DNA from: an uncultured Alphaproteobacteria bacterium
Lineage (GTDB): Bacteria; Pseudomonadota; Alphaproteobacteria; Micavibrionales; Micavibrionaceae
DNA length: 64,000 nt
Direction: 5' to 3'
NCBI GenBank assembly: GCA_937934135.1
Contig: CALHAW010000003.1
Coordinates: 17,958 to 81,957, forward strand
Of this stretch, positions 9,683-18,537 are shown piece by piece (position 1 is the stretch's first letter; each line of letters opens with the position of its first letter). A model generated the notes under the pieces. It did not search any database. It was not told where the DNA came from and was given only the letters and a program-made list of their open reading frames with translations. The position numbers and the translations under genes are program-made.

Positions 9683-10205
9683 TAAATCCCCCCTTTCAAC
9701 ACCCAAGCCCAATATTGACGTTTCTGTTCAAGAGCCTGAATGGGAGACATTTGAAAATGTTGAAACCTTGGTCAAAATGGTAACTGCCGCCACCCTTGGT
9801 ATGGCAATTTTACCACCGGCGATCATTGGTTGTGAATTAGAAACCAGCATTGTCTTAGCAAACGATGATTTAGTGCATATTTTGAATCGGGAATATCGTG
9901 AGAAAGACCAACCCACCAATGTGCTGACCTTTGCAACATTAGACGATAAAGACAATATAACTCCAGAGGGAGAAAACTTGAATTTAGGCGATGTAATTCT
10001 TTCTTATCAAACGATTGAACGCGAAGCGCAAGAGCAAGGAAAATTCATGCTTGATCATTTAAAGCACCTTATTGTGCATGGCGTTTTGCATCTTTTAGGG
10101 TATGACCATCAAGATGACGAACGGGCCAATGACATGGAAACGCTAGAGATTCGTATTCTTGAAAGTTTGGGTGTACAAAACCCTTACATTGAAATGGAAT
10201 TTTAG
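9657..10205 (+). CDS. ybeY: Endoribonuclease YbeY
   Basis: Zinc-dependent single-strand endoribonuclease involved in 16S rRNA 3' maturation and ribosome quality control; 182 residues. The catalytic zinc motif H-x3-H-x5-H is seen as HGVLHLLGYDH, preceded by NREYREKDQPTNVLTF, both diagnostic. The ATG at 9657 overlaps phoH by 26 bp; a second ATG at 9666 is equally possible. Its coupling to phoH and the 6-bp gap to corC indicate one operon. Confidence 0.96.
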   Translation: MTSMTSVDNKSPLSTPKPNIDVSVQEPEWETFENVETLVKMVTAATLGMAILPPAIIGCELETSIVLANDDLVHILNREYREKDQPTNVLTFATLDDKDNITPEGENLNLGDVILSYQTIEREAQEQGKFMLDHLKHLIVHGVLHLLGYDHQDDERANDMETLEIRILESLGVQNPYIEMEF

Positions 10206-10211
10206 CCTATA

Positions 10212-11150
10212 ATGAGCAAAATAATGGATAACATGCTTGATACTGACCAAACGCCTTCTGAACCATCGCCTACCATGCCTGCCAATAAACTGGTGGGCGG
10301 CAAAAAACATAATCTTTTTTCACAGATAAAGAACATAATGCTGCGTTCCAAAAATGGTTCGGATTCATTGCGTGAAGCGATCGAGGAATATATTGAAGAA
10401 GCCAATGAAAATGGGGGCACTTCTTCCGTTGCGGCGCATGAAAAATCGCTCATATCCAATGTTTTAAAACTGCGTGATACAACCGTGATTGATGTGATGA
10501 TTCCGCGCGCTGACATTGCCGCAATTAATGTGAATGCGGATCAAAAAGATTTAATGGGTTTATTGGCCGAAAGACAATTTAGCCGTATTCCTGTTTACCG
10601 TGATACCCTCGATGATGTTTTGGGGACGGTGCATATTAAAGATATTTTATCCTTGATGGCCTCTGGCTTAGCGCTCGATATAAAATCAATGATCCGCCCT
10701 GTACCGATCGTTTCCCCGTCTCTCCCTGTTTTGGATTTGCTTTTGAAAATGCAGGCCGATAGACGTCATATGGTTTTGGTGGTGGATGAACATGGTGGAA
10801 TTGACGGGCTGGTTACGATTGGTGATTTAATTGAATCGATCGTGGGGGAATTTGATGATGAATTTGATAATGAAACAACGCCGCAATTAACCGAAAAAGA
10901 AGATGGCTCCGTCATTGTAGATGCGCGTTTTAATGTAACAGAATTTGAAGATAAATATGGTCACATCTTAAGCGAAGAAGAACGTGAAGAAGTTGATACA
11001 CTTGGCGGTCTTGTGTTCTTTACTGCATCGCGCATTCCTGCGCGTGGTGAAGTGATTGAACATGACACAGGTATGGTGTTTGAAATTTTAGACGCCGATC
11101 AACGCCGTATTAGTCGCCTTAGAATCTGTAATATTCCGAAAGCGGAATAA
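10212..11150 (+). CDS. corC: CorC/HlyC-family CBS-pair protein (YbeX-like)
   Basis: A 312-residue cytosolic protein of the CorC/YbeX family, linked to Mg2+ homeostasis and ribosome assembly in other bacteria. Two CBS domains are visible (first around RADIAAINV to VHIKDIL, second around MIRPVPIVSPSLPVLDLL to GDLIESIVGE), followed by a CorC_HlyC domain (VDARFNVTEFEDKYG). It lacks the DUF21 membrane domain of longer CorB types. It sits in the standard position between ybeY and lnt. Confidence 0.92.
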   Translation: MSKIMDNMLDTDQTPSEPSPTMPANKLVGGKKHNLFSQIKNIMLRSKNGSDSLREAIEEYIEEANENGGTSSVAAHEKSLISNVLKLRDTTVIDVMIPRADIAAINVNADQKDLMGLLAERQFSRIPVYRDTLDDVLGTVHIKDILSLMASGLALDIKSMIRPVPIVSPSLPVLDLLLKMQADRRHMVLVVDEHGGIDGLVTIGDLIESIVGEFDDEFDNETTPQLTEKEDGSVIVDARFNVTEFEDKYGHILSEEEREEVDTLGGLVFFTASRIPARGEVIEHDTGMVFEILDADQRRISRLRICNIPKAE

Positions 11151-11154
11151 TATA

Positions 11155-12555
11155 ATGCCTGTTCTTATTTGGCTCGCTTTATCTCTATTTTCTGGTGCAA
11201 TCCTTTCTTTTATTCAATCACCAACTGACTATTGGTTGCTTATTTTCCCGTGTTTCAGTGTTTTTTATTATTGCTTCACCAAAGCGCAAAATAAAAAGCA
11301 AGTTTTTTCACTCGGCTTTCTTTTTTCACTCGGTTATTTCGTTGCCAGTCTGCATTGGATTGGCAATGCGTTATTGGTGGATGGAAATGATTATAAATGG
11401 GCGTGGCCGTTGGCGGTAATTGCGCTCCCTGCTCTGTTATCCCTGTTTACGGCGCTCTACCTCACTATTTTTTATATATTGTTTAAAAATAAATCCCTTA
11501 TGGGCTTTGTGGGTTTTTGCCTCGCATTGTTTATATCTGAATGGGCGCGTGGTCACGCCTTTACAGGATTTCCTTGGAATCTTTATGGCTATGGCTGGAT
11601 CGGACGTTTGGAGGTTGCACAAACGGCCTATTGGATTGGGCCGTATGGCCTCACATTCCTCACCATATTTTGGGGAAGTGTTATTGGATTTTGCTGTACG
11701 GCGCAGCGTTATAAAATAGTACTTGTCATCGCTCTTATCACATTGTTATTTAGTTATTTTATTGGCGATCAACGCCTTAAGAATAAAACACCGCAATTTA
11801 ACAATGATATTAATATTCATATTGTGCAGCCCAATATTCCACAGGAAGAAAAATGGCTGGCTGAAAAAGCGGGTTTGAATTTTGAAAAACATACTGCGCT
11901 ATCAAATGTCGCAAACAGTGTGCGGAAAAATATTATTGTTTGGCCAGAAACAGCATTATCACCTCTTCTCCTCAATAGTGCCGCGGCGCAGGAGCGCATT
12001 CAAAACCTGCTTCACCCCAATACAATTTTACTGGCTGGTGCGTTGGAAGCGGAACAAAATGGAAGAACTGTCCAATATCACAACAGCTTGATGATGTGGC
12101 ATCATGGTGGGGTGGCAGAACGTTTTTACACCAAAAGTCATCTTGTGCCTTTCGGTGAATATATTCCGTTTCAAAAATATATCCCCCTTAAACCTGTCGC
12201 TCAATTCACAGGGTTTGAGCGCGGCAGAGGATCAGAAACAATCACCATAGCGGGCTTTCCGAGCTTCACACCAAAAATCTGCTATGAAATTATCTTTCCA
12301 CATAAAATGATTGTACGGGGACAACCGCGCCCTGATTTTATCCTGACCATCACCAATGATGGGTGGTACGGAAAAAGTGCGGGGCCTTATCAACATTTCA
12401 CGCAAGCACGCTTTCGGGCGATTGAAAATAACATCCCCGTTATACGCTCTGCCAATACCGGTGTTTCCGGGATTGTTGATGGTTATGGCCGTGTGGTGCA
12501 AAAAACTAACCTGATGGAAGCTGTGAAGGTCACTTCCCCTTTTCTTACATATTGA
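11155..12555 (+). CDS. lnt: Apolipoprotein N-acyltransferase
   Basis: Inner-membrane enzyme adding the third acyl chain to lipoproteins; 466 residues. The N-terminal half holds about six to seven hydrophobic helices; the C-terminal half is a periplasmic nitrilase-like domain. Catalytic triad candidates are the Glu of WPETALSP (about residue 265), the Lys of YTKSHLVPFGEY, and the Cys of KICYEIIFP (about residue 377). It starts 4 bp after corC. Consistent with lipoproteins such as RlpA in this window. Confidence 0.95.
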   Translation: MPVLIWLALSLFSGAILSFIQSPTDYWLLIFPCFSVFYYCFTKAQNKKQVFSLGFLFSLGYFVASLHWIGNALLVDGNDYKWAWPLAVIALPALLSLFTALYLTIFYILFKNKSLMGFVGFCLALFISEWARGHAFTGFPWNLYGYGWIGRLEVAQTAYWIGPYGLTFLTIFWGSVIGFCCTAQRYKIVLVIALITLLFSYFIGDQRLKNKTPQFNNDINIHIVQPNIPQEEKWLAEKAGLNFEKHTALSNVANSVRKNIIVWPETALSPLLLNSAAAQERIQNLLHPNTILLAGALEAEQNGRTVQYHNSLMMWHHGGVAERFYTKSHLVPFGEYIPFQKYIPLKPVAQFTGFERGRGSETITIAGFPSFTPKICYEIIFPHKMIVRGQPRPDFILTITNDGWYGKSAGPYQHFTQARFRAIENNIPVIRSANTGVSGIVDGYGRVVQKTNLMEAVKVTSPFLTY

Positions 12556-12617
12556 ATACAATAATATGCGCCAGTTAGTCTTTGCATACGATGCGATGGC
12601 ATGGTAATTGTCGTAAC

Positions 12618-13076
12618 ATGACTGTTCAGGAAACTATTAATTATACGGATGATAAGGCAAGGTCTTCAAAACGACGCAATGCCCTTGATGACGTGATTGC
12701 GGATGGTTTAACAAAAATTCGTATCAATAGCGGTTTGAAGCAGAATGAATTAGCGCAAATATTGGGCATTAAACCTCAAATGGTGAGCCGCTATGAGCGT
12801 AAAGAAAGTATTGTGCCTTTTGGTGTTGCTTACGAAATTGCATCAAAATTAGGCGTTCCGCTGGATAATTTTTTTGCGAATATCCAACAAAATGGGCAGC
12901 AATACGGCCTTTCCGATAATCAACAAGACATGATTAATGATTATTTTGCCAATAGTGATGCAATCCAAAGTGATATTGAAAAATTCAAACAGGCGTATTT
13001 CTCCATTAAAGACCCTAAAAAACGCTCTGATTTTATGTCTGTTATTGAAAATGTCGTAAATACTTACAAAGACTAG
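12618..13076 (+). CDS. XRE-family helix-turn-helix regulator
   Basis: A 152-residue DNA-binding protein with a Cro/CI-type HTH at about residues 30-80 (LTKIRINSGLKQNELAQILG, MVSRYERKE, AYEIASKLGVPLDNFF). A small HTH gene between lnt and metK is a recurring alphaproteobacterial arrangement; its target is unknown here. The ATG at 12618 is chosen because homology begins around ALDDVIADGL; alternatives are ATG 12591 and TTG 12582. The C-terminal 70 residues are charged and helical without a recognised domain. Confidence 0.85.
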   Translation: MTVQETINYTDDKARSSKRRNALDDVIADGLTKIRINSGLKQNELAQILGIKPQMVSRYERKESIVPFGVAYEIASKLGVPLDNFFANIQQNGQQYGLSDNQQDMINDYFANSDAIQSDIEKFKQAYFSIKDPKKRSDFMSVIENVVNTYKD

Positions 13077-13106
13077 CCTTCAAGACCATTTTTTTAGAGC
13101 AATCGC

Positions 13107-13135
13107 TTGATTTTCTGCGACTCTGCCCCTATTTT
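13107..13135 (+). promoter_or_regulatory. Candidate sigma-70 promoter for metK
   Basis: TTGATT at 13107-13112 and TATTTT at 13130-13135 are separated by 17 bases, 52 bp before the metK start. A second -10-like TATAAT lies at 13144-13149 without a good -35. A short CCCTA/TAGGG hairpin overlaps (13127-13142). No SAM-riboswitch consensus was recognised in the leader. Confidence 0.45.
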
Positions 13136-13187
13136 CGTAGGGTTATAATTCAATACACAATATTTATTAATAATTGAAAGAGAGATC

Positions 13188-14378
13188 ATGACTGCGAACC
13201 CCGCTCCTACAACAATACCACACGCTGAATTGGATAATTTTACCTTCACCAGTGAATCTGTATCTGAAGGCCATCCTGATAAAATTTGTGATCAGATTTC
13301 TGATGCTATTGTTGACGCTTTCCTTGCGGAAGAGCCGCAGTCACGTGTTGCTATTGAAACGGCTGTGACAACTGATTATGTCGGTATTTTTGGTGAGACA
13401 CGCGGACCAGACAGTATCACACGCGATAGAATGGAAGAGCTGGGACGTGAGACAATTAAAAAAATTGGTTATGACCAAAAAGGCTTTAGCTGGAAAACAG
13501 CCCGTTTTGATGTGCGCGCGCATTCACAATCCGTTGATATTGCCCAGGGCGTTGATGCCGAAGGCGCAGGTGACCAAGGAATTATGTTTGGATATGCTTG
13601 CCGTGAGACAGAGAGCTTGATGCCCGCAGCCATTCAATATTCTCATGATATTCTACGCTCTATTGCCGAAGCCCGTCATAGTGGTGCGTTAAAAGGGATT
13701 GAGCCTGATTCAAAGTCACAAGTATCATTGGAATATAAAAATGGTATGCCCGTGCGTGCAACGTCTGTTGTGCTTTCAACGCAGCATGCTGAAAGCCTAT
13801 CTCAAGAAGATGTGCGTGAAGCAGTGCGCCCGTTCATTGAAAAGACATTGCCAGAAGGGTGGATGCCTTCCGAAGATGAGTTTTACGTGAACCCGACGGG
13901 TCGTTTTGTTATTGGTGGTCCTGTTGGGGATGCTGGTTTAACGGGTCGTAAAATCATTGTTGATACATATGGTGGCTCTGCCCCGCATGGTGGTGGTGCC
14001 TTTTCTGGTAAAGATCCAACAAAGGTTGACCGTTCTGCCGCGTATGTCGCGCGTTATATTGCCAAAAACGTTGTTGCGGCAGGCTATGCAGATCGTTGTA
14101 CGATCCAACTTTCTTACGCTATTGGCGTGGCTAAGCCTATTTCTGTTTACGTGAATGGCCATGATACCGCCACAGTGCCAGAGCCTGTTATTGTTGAAGC
14201 GATTAAAAAAGCGATAGATCTAAGCCCACGTGGTATCCGTGAGCATCTTGAGCTAAATAAGCCAATTTATGCGCGTACAGCGGCCTATGGTCACTTTGGT
14301 CGTGCGCCAGAAGCAGATGGTGGTTTCTCATGGGAAAAAACAGACCTCGTCGACGCTCTCCAAAAAGAAATCGGGTAA
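13188..14378 (+). CDS. metK: S-adenosylmethionine synthetase
   Basis: Makes SAM from methionine and ATP; 396 residues, typical length. Three-repeat MetK fold with [17 protein letters not shown] near the N-terminus, the signature [12 protein letters not shown], and the P-loop-like [22 protein letters not shown] 13188 follows an AAAGAGAGA purine-rich site. SAM made here feeds the methyltransferases MiaB, TrmB, RlmH and CcrM, all in this window. Confidence 0.98.
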   Translation: MTANPAPTTIPHAELDNFTFTSESVSEGHPDKICDQISDAIVDAFLAEEPQSRVAIETAVTTDYVGIFGETRGPDSITRDRMEELGRETIKKIGYDQKGFSWKTARFDVRAHSQSVDIAQGVDAEGAGDQGIMFGYACRETESLMPAAIQYSHDILRSIAEARHSGALKGIEPDSKSQVSLEYKNGMPVRATSVVLSTQHAESLSQEDVREAVRPFIEKTLPEGWMPSEDEFYVNPTGRFVIGGPVGDAGLTGRKIIVDTYGGSAPHGGGAFSGKDPTKVDRSAAYVARYIAKNVVAAGYADRCTIQLSYAIGVAKPISVYVNGHDTATVPEPVIVEAIKKAIDLSPRGIREHLELNKPIYARTAAYGHFGRAPEADGGFSWEKTDLVDALQKEIG

Positions 14379-14420
14379 CACACTCTGCCATTTTTAATAG
14401 AACATCACGCGTTAATTTTT

Positions 14421-14984
14421 ATGCTGTTAGGCGTATTAATTACGACCTTGAATAGTGCGCAATATATCTATTCTATCCTAAAGAAAGGGGTGCGTCCGCA
14501 TTTTTACAGTTGGTTAATCTGGACACTTGTTACCGGTATTGCCGCAGCAGGGCAATTTTCTGCAGAGGGAGGAATAGGCGCTATTGTCATGGGCTGGATG
14601 ACCATAACCTTGGGCGCTCGTGCGATTGTTGCTTTTCTTTATGGAGAAAAAAATATAGCTTACAGCGATCGTCTGTCTCTGTTTTTTTGTTTGACCGCAA
14701 TTATTATCTGGCAGATAACGGACAATGCCCTTTATGCAGTGATCATTGCCGCCACCATTGATGCTGTAGCCATCTATCCAACAGTGCGTAAATCTTTTAA
14801 TGCTCCTCACCAAGAAAATATAATGCATTTTTTATTGGGCAACCTCACTGTTTCTTGCTCATTAATTGCATTAGAATCATATAATCCAACCACCATTATT
14901 TACCCAATTACTATTATAATTACTAATTTTGCCGTTGCACTATATTTGCTCATTCGTCGCAAGCAGATTGGACAGATAGCTTAA
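14421..14984 (+). CDS. Hypothetical membrane protein, SWEET/PQ-loop-like
   Basis: A 187-residue protein with about six hydrophobic segments. The first helix pair contains NSAQYIYSILKKGVRPHFYSWLIW, a pattern like PQ-loop/SWEET half-transporters (a polar-Pro-His turn followed by SWLIW), repeated more weakly around VAIYPTVRKSFNAPH. No enzyme motifs. It lies between metK and trmB and its stop overlaps the trmB start by one base (TAATG), so it is probably cotranslated with trmB. Similar small membrane proteins of unknown function exist in bacteria; assignment to the SWEET superfamily is inference. Confidence 0.65.
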   Translation: MLLGVLITTLNSAQYIYSILKKGVRPHFYSWLIWTLVTGIAAAGQFSAEGGIGAIVMGWMTITLGARAIVAFLYGEKNIAYSDRLSLFFCLTAIIIWQITDNALYAVIIAATIDAVAIYPTVRKSFNAPHQENIMHFLLGNLTVSCSLIALESYNPTTIIYPITIIITNFAVALYLLIRRKQIGQIA

Positions 14985-15691
14985 TGACGATAAGTGAACA
15001 AAATCAAGAATGGCGGTTTTATGGGCGGCGTGCGGGGCGGAAATTAAACGGTGCGCGGCGTGAGGCGCTCGATGAGTGCTACCCTGCCCTTAAAATTACA
15101 GATTTACCAAAAGATGGATCAATCAATCCCACCTCTCTTTTTGAACGCCCCCTTAAAAAATTTATTTTCGAAATTGGCTTTGGTAATGGGGAACGATTGG
15201 CGCAGCATTTAAAACAAGAACCTAATACGGGCTTTATTGGCGCAGAACCATTTAGCAACGGCATGTCTGCCTTCCTCAATGAAACCCAAGAACATAACCC
15301 TGATAATATTAGGGTGTTAATGGATGATGCCATGCCGCTTGTGCGGTCTTTATCAGATCAAAGTCTTGATGCTATCTATGTTCTCAACCCTGATCCGTGG
15401 CATAAGGCGCGCCATCATAAACGCCGTATTATTAATGCCGATAATTTGGATCATTTTGCCCGTATTTTAAAACCGCGTGGTAAATTGATTATGACGACTG
15501 ATGTTGAACCCCTTGCAGAATGGATGTGTACGCAGGCCATGTTGCATGATGCATTTCAATGGACAGCAAACACCGCACATGACTGGCGCGAAACACCGAA
15601 GGATTGGATTAAAACCCGCTATGAAACAAAAGGCGCAAAAGGCGCAGGAAAAATGAATTATTTATTCTTTGAAAAGAATAAAAGCATTTAA
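14984..15691 (+). CDS. trmB: tRNA (guanine-N7-)-methyltransferase
   Basis: Methylates G46 in tRNA variable loops; 235 residues. SAM-binding motif is FEIGFGNGERL, the family signature is LNPDPWHKARHHKRRI, and the C-terminal TRYETKGAKGAG and NYLFFEK are present. ATG 14984 overlaps the preceding stop by 1 base. Its last 30 bp overlap tail-to-tail with holB on the other strand; the conserved NYLFFEK motif shows the overlap is real rather than a missed stop. Confidence 0.96.
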   Translation: MTISEQNQEWRFYGRRAGRKLNGARREALDECYPALKITDLPKDGSINPTSLFERPLKKFIFEIGFGNGERLAQHLKQEPNTGFIGAEPFSNGMSAFLNETQEHNPDNIRVLMDDAMPLVRSLSDQSLDAIYVLNPDPWHKARHHKRRIINADNLDHFARILKPRGKLIMTTDVEPLAEWMCTQAMLHDAFQWTANTAHDWRETPKDWIKTRYETKGAKGAGKMNYLFFEKNKSI

Positions 15692-16786
15692 CGTCGCCAA
15701 TTTCTTATCCAAATTAGAAAATTGCGCCTGAGAGAAATGCGCCTTCATCGCTTCATATTTTTGCAACCAAAATGCCAAATCATTATCGAATTTTATGCCC
15801 GTTAAGGGTGTTTGTATCGATTGATTTTGTGCCTTTGCAAAAATAACGGCCTCTATCATTTTAAGAAAGAAGCGTTCTATATTTTTAAAAGCCTCATCTT
15901 TATTCACGCTATTTGATAGGTTATGAATTTCCGTCATGTCATAGGGCGCTTGTTCAAGGATGCTGATGATTTGTTGCGCGGTTTCAATGCCGCCTGTATC
16001 AATGATTGTTTTGGCAAGGCCGATGCTTCCATCTGATAAAAAAGATAAGATTTGCCGTTCTTCATAGGGCAGGCTTTCGCCTATCTCTCTTTGCATCAGG
16101 TCGCTTAACGTATCACTCGTAAGTGGATCAAAATGAATAACACGACATCGTGAACGAATAGTCGGGATCATGTTTCCTAAACGATGACAGATTAAAATTA
16201 AAATTGCATTCTTTGGTGGCTCCTCCAGAATTTTCAGCAATGCATTTTGTGCGTTACGGTTCATGGTGTCGGCATCATCCACCAATACCACACGCCATCC
16301 ACCGTCTGATGCAGTTTTGCGTAAGAAAGGGGTGGTTTTACGCGCTGTATCAACATCTAAATTATTTTTGGGTGTGCCTTTGCGTTCATCGATCGGGCGG
16401 TGAATGAAAAGAAAATCAGGATGTCCACCAGACGCAATTTGCTTAAAAACAGGATCTTTATTATTGATTGATAAAGACGTCGCGGGCGGCGGCGTATCAC
16501 CGAACAATCCTCCATCGGCACTCCCCCCTACTCCGTTTTTTAAGAGATAACGCGCAAGGCGAAAAGCAAAAGTAGATTTTCCAATGCCTTCTACACCTGA
16601 AAAAATAAGCGCATGGGGAATATTGCCTGAATTAATTAAGCTCAGTACATGGCTTTCAATATTATCATGCCCCACACAAAATGTTGCATCACGCGGCGCT
16701 TTTAAGCCTTCTGCTTCAGTCGTAAAACTACCAAAATCATCTTCATTGAGTTCTTCCCCCATATCTATTGCGTCAAACATGCTCAT
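15662..16786 (-). CDS. holB: DNA polymerase III delta' subunit
   Basis: Clamp-loader subunit, about 374 residues. AAA+ N-terminal domain: Walker A FSGVEGIGKSTFA (around residue 60), a VDDADTMNRNAQNALLKILEEPP segment in the Walker B/sensor region, and the SRC-type sensor TIRSRCRVIHF. ATG 16786 overlaps tmk by 14 bp (16780 is an alternative), the usual tmk-holB coupling. Its natural downstream neighbour in many alphaproteobacteria, metG, is here 8.4 kb away. Confidence 0.92.
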   Translation of the reverse strand: MSMFDAIDMGEELNEDDFGSFTTEAEGLKAPRDATFCVGHDNIESHVLSLINSGNIPHALIFSGVEGIGKSTFAFRLARYLLKNGVGGSADGGLFGDTPPPATSLSINNKDPVFKQIASGGHPDFLFIHRPIDERKGTPKNNLDVDTARKTTPFLRKTASDGGWRVVLVDDADTMNRNAQNALLKILEEPPKNAILILICHRLGNMIPTIRSRCRVIHFDPLTSDTLSDLMQREIGESLPYEERQILSFLSDGSIGLAKTIIDTGGIETAQQIISILEQAPYDMTEIHNLSNSVNKDEAFKNIERFFLKMIEAVIFAKAQNQSIQTPLTGIKFDNDLAFWLQKYEAMKAHFSQAQFSNLDKKLATLNAFILFKE

Positions 16787-17402
16787 GAAGATGTTCTTTC
16801 GCTTGGGTGTATATTTGTGCGGCAATACTGGCCTCATCTTGAAGGCCGTTAATAGTTTTTATACGCTCTTCTTGCGCGGCAATTTGCAAGAATCCATCAC
16901 GTAATTTTTTATAGAATGCACGGTCGCCGTGATCGTAATGATCACTTGCGCCGCGGGCATGAACACGCTTCATTGCTTCATCCGCAGACAGGTCCAACAA
17001 AAAGGTTAAATGCGGCACGGTCTGCCCAATAATATGTTGTTCAAGCGTGGTGATGAAGTCAAAAGAAATGTTTCCTAAATGCCCCTGATAAACACGGGTT
17101 GAATCAATATAACGGTCACATAAAATAACTTTTCCTGCGTTTAAAGCGGGGTTAATTACATCTTTAATATGTTCGGCGCGGGCAACAAACATCAATAATA
17201 ACTCTGCATGGTCAGACCATTTACCACCATGTTCTGGATCACTTAAAAGCACGCGGATTTTTTCTGCGGCGGGTGTGCCGCCTGGTTCGCGTGTGGTAAG
17301 GACGTCATGCCCGTCATTACGTAATTTTTGTTCAAGGTGCTTAATCTGTGTTGATTTTCCGACCCCTTCGCCGCCTTCAAATGTAATCAGGCACCCGCTC
17401 AT
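16773..17402 (-). CDS. tmk: Thymidylate kinase
   Basis: Phosphorylates dTMP to dTDP; 209 residues, full length. P-loop FEGGEGVGKST at residues 8-18, the dTMP-binding TREPGGT, the DR(Y/H) motif CDRYIDST and a lid region with HARGASDHYD. One base separates its start from the dacA-like stop, and it overlaps holB, so dacA-tmk-holB form one transcription unit. Confidence 0.96.
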   Translation of the reverse strand: MSGCLITFEGGEGVGKSTQIKHLEQKLRNDGHDVLTTREPGGTPAAEKIRVLLSDPEHGGKWSDHAELLLMFVARAEHIKDVINPALNAGKVILCDRYIDSTRVYQGHLGNISFDFITTLEQHIIGQTVPHLTFLLDLSADEAMKRVHARGASDHYDHGDRAFYKKLRDGFLQIAAQEERIKTINGLQDEASIAAQIYTQAKEHLHEHV

Positions 17403-17403
17403 T

Positions 17404-18537
17404 TCAACGCACTCCTAAAATCGTTTGTTGTATTTTAAAGAATGTTTTTTTGAAAAAGCCCAGCTCCTCTACATTTTCTTTTGCGAATAAGGGAATCATG
17501 ATTGGTGACTGGTCAGGGATTGTAATGCTAATATTGGCAACTTCATCTCCGGCATTTATCGGCGCAATAAGGGGGGCTTGATAAACGACTTCAAACTTTA
17601 TCTTATCTTGTTCCCCTTTTGGGATTGTCATTTTAACATCTTCCTTAACAGTTAAAGCAACGCCCTGCGTCTTACCCATCGCCACAGTAGCTTTAGCAAC
17701 ATCTGCGCCTTTGATTAAGATTGTTTTATTGATGAAGTTATTCAGCGCCCATTTAATAAGGCGTGTTCCCTCTTCTGCGCGTTCTTTTTCACTTTCCATG
17801 CCATTAATAACCATGATAACGCGGCGACTATCTTTTTGGGCTGTTCCCATCAAACCATAACCACCAACAGTTGTATGACCTGTTTTAAGGCCATCTGCGC
17901 CGATCTCTCGATAGAGCAACGGGTTGCGGTTTGCCTGCTTAATTGCATTATAAGTAAATTCTTTTTCCGAATAAAAACGATAATATTCAGGAAAATCCTC
18001 AATCATACGGCGGGCCAAAAGGGTCAAATCTTTTGCCGTTGAATAATGATCAGGATCCGGCCATCCACTGGCATTCATAAAATTAGAATTCTCCATACCC
18101 AATTCTTTGGCCTTGCGCGTCATTGCTTGCGCAAATTTATCTTCGCTGTTAGATAACCCTTCGGCTAGGACGATGGTTGCATCATTTCCTGATTGCACAA
18201 TCACACCACGAATAAGGTCTGAGACTTTTACTTTTGATCCATCTTTTACAAACATTTTTGAACCACCCTTGGCCCATGCTTTTTCACTGACGGCAAATTT
18301 TGTATTTAAATCGATAATATTATTTTTTAACGCATCAAAAACCATATACATTGTCATGACTTTACTCATGGAAGATGTCGGCATCTGTTTTATGGCGTCT
18401 TTATCCATTAAAACCTGTCCTGTTTCATAATCAACAATATAAGCCTGCTTTGCGGTCGTATCTTGACGCGCCTCAACAAAAGACGGAATAGCTGCAAACA
18501 AAAGTGCAATAAGAAGAAAACGGATCATGGAACTCAC
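17404..18537 (-). CDS. dacA: D-alanyl-D-alanine carboxypeptidase (DacA/PBP5 family)
   Basis: Periplasmic class C penicillin-binding protein trimming peptidoglycan pentapeptides; 377 residues. An N-terminal signal peptide (MIRFLLIALLFAAIPSFVEA) precedes the serine-hydrolase motifs SMSK (residues 56-59), SGN (VQSGNDAT) and KTG (LKTGHT), followed by a PBP5-type C-terminal beta domain and an amphipathic tail with FFKKTFFKIQ that would bind the membrane. GTG 18537 directly abuts the rlpA stop; ATG 18528 is an alternative start that leaves a cleaner signal peptide. Confidence 0.95.
   Translation of the reverse strand: MSSMIRFLLIALLFAAIPSFVEARQDTTAKQAYIVDYETGQVLMDKDAIKQMPTSSMSKVMTMYMVFDALKNNIIDLNTKFAVSEKAWAKGGSKMFVKDGSKVKVSDLIRGVIVQSGNDATIVLAEGLSNSEDKFAQAMTRKAKELGMENSNFMNASGWPDPDHYSTAKDLTLLARRMIEDFPEYYRFYSEKEFTYNAIKQANRNPLLYREIGADGLKTGHTTVGGYGLMGTAQKDSRRVIMVINGMESEKERAEEGTRLIKWALNNFINKTILIKGADVAKATVAMGKTQGVALTVKEDVKMTIPKGEQDKIKFEVVYQAPLIAPINAGDEVANISITIPDQSPIMIPLFAKENVEELGFFKKTFFKIQQTILGVR

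Noticed and set aside
13077..13187. Possible SAM riboswitch in the metK leader
   Set aside because: The leader is short and holds only a 5-bp hairpin; none of the conserved SAM-II, SAM-V or SAM/SAH blocks was recognised.
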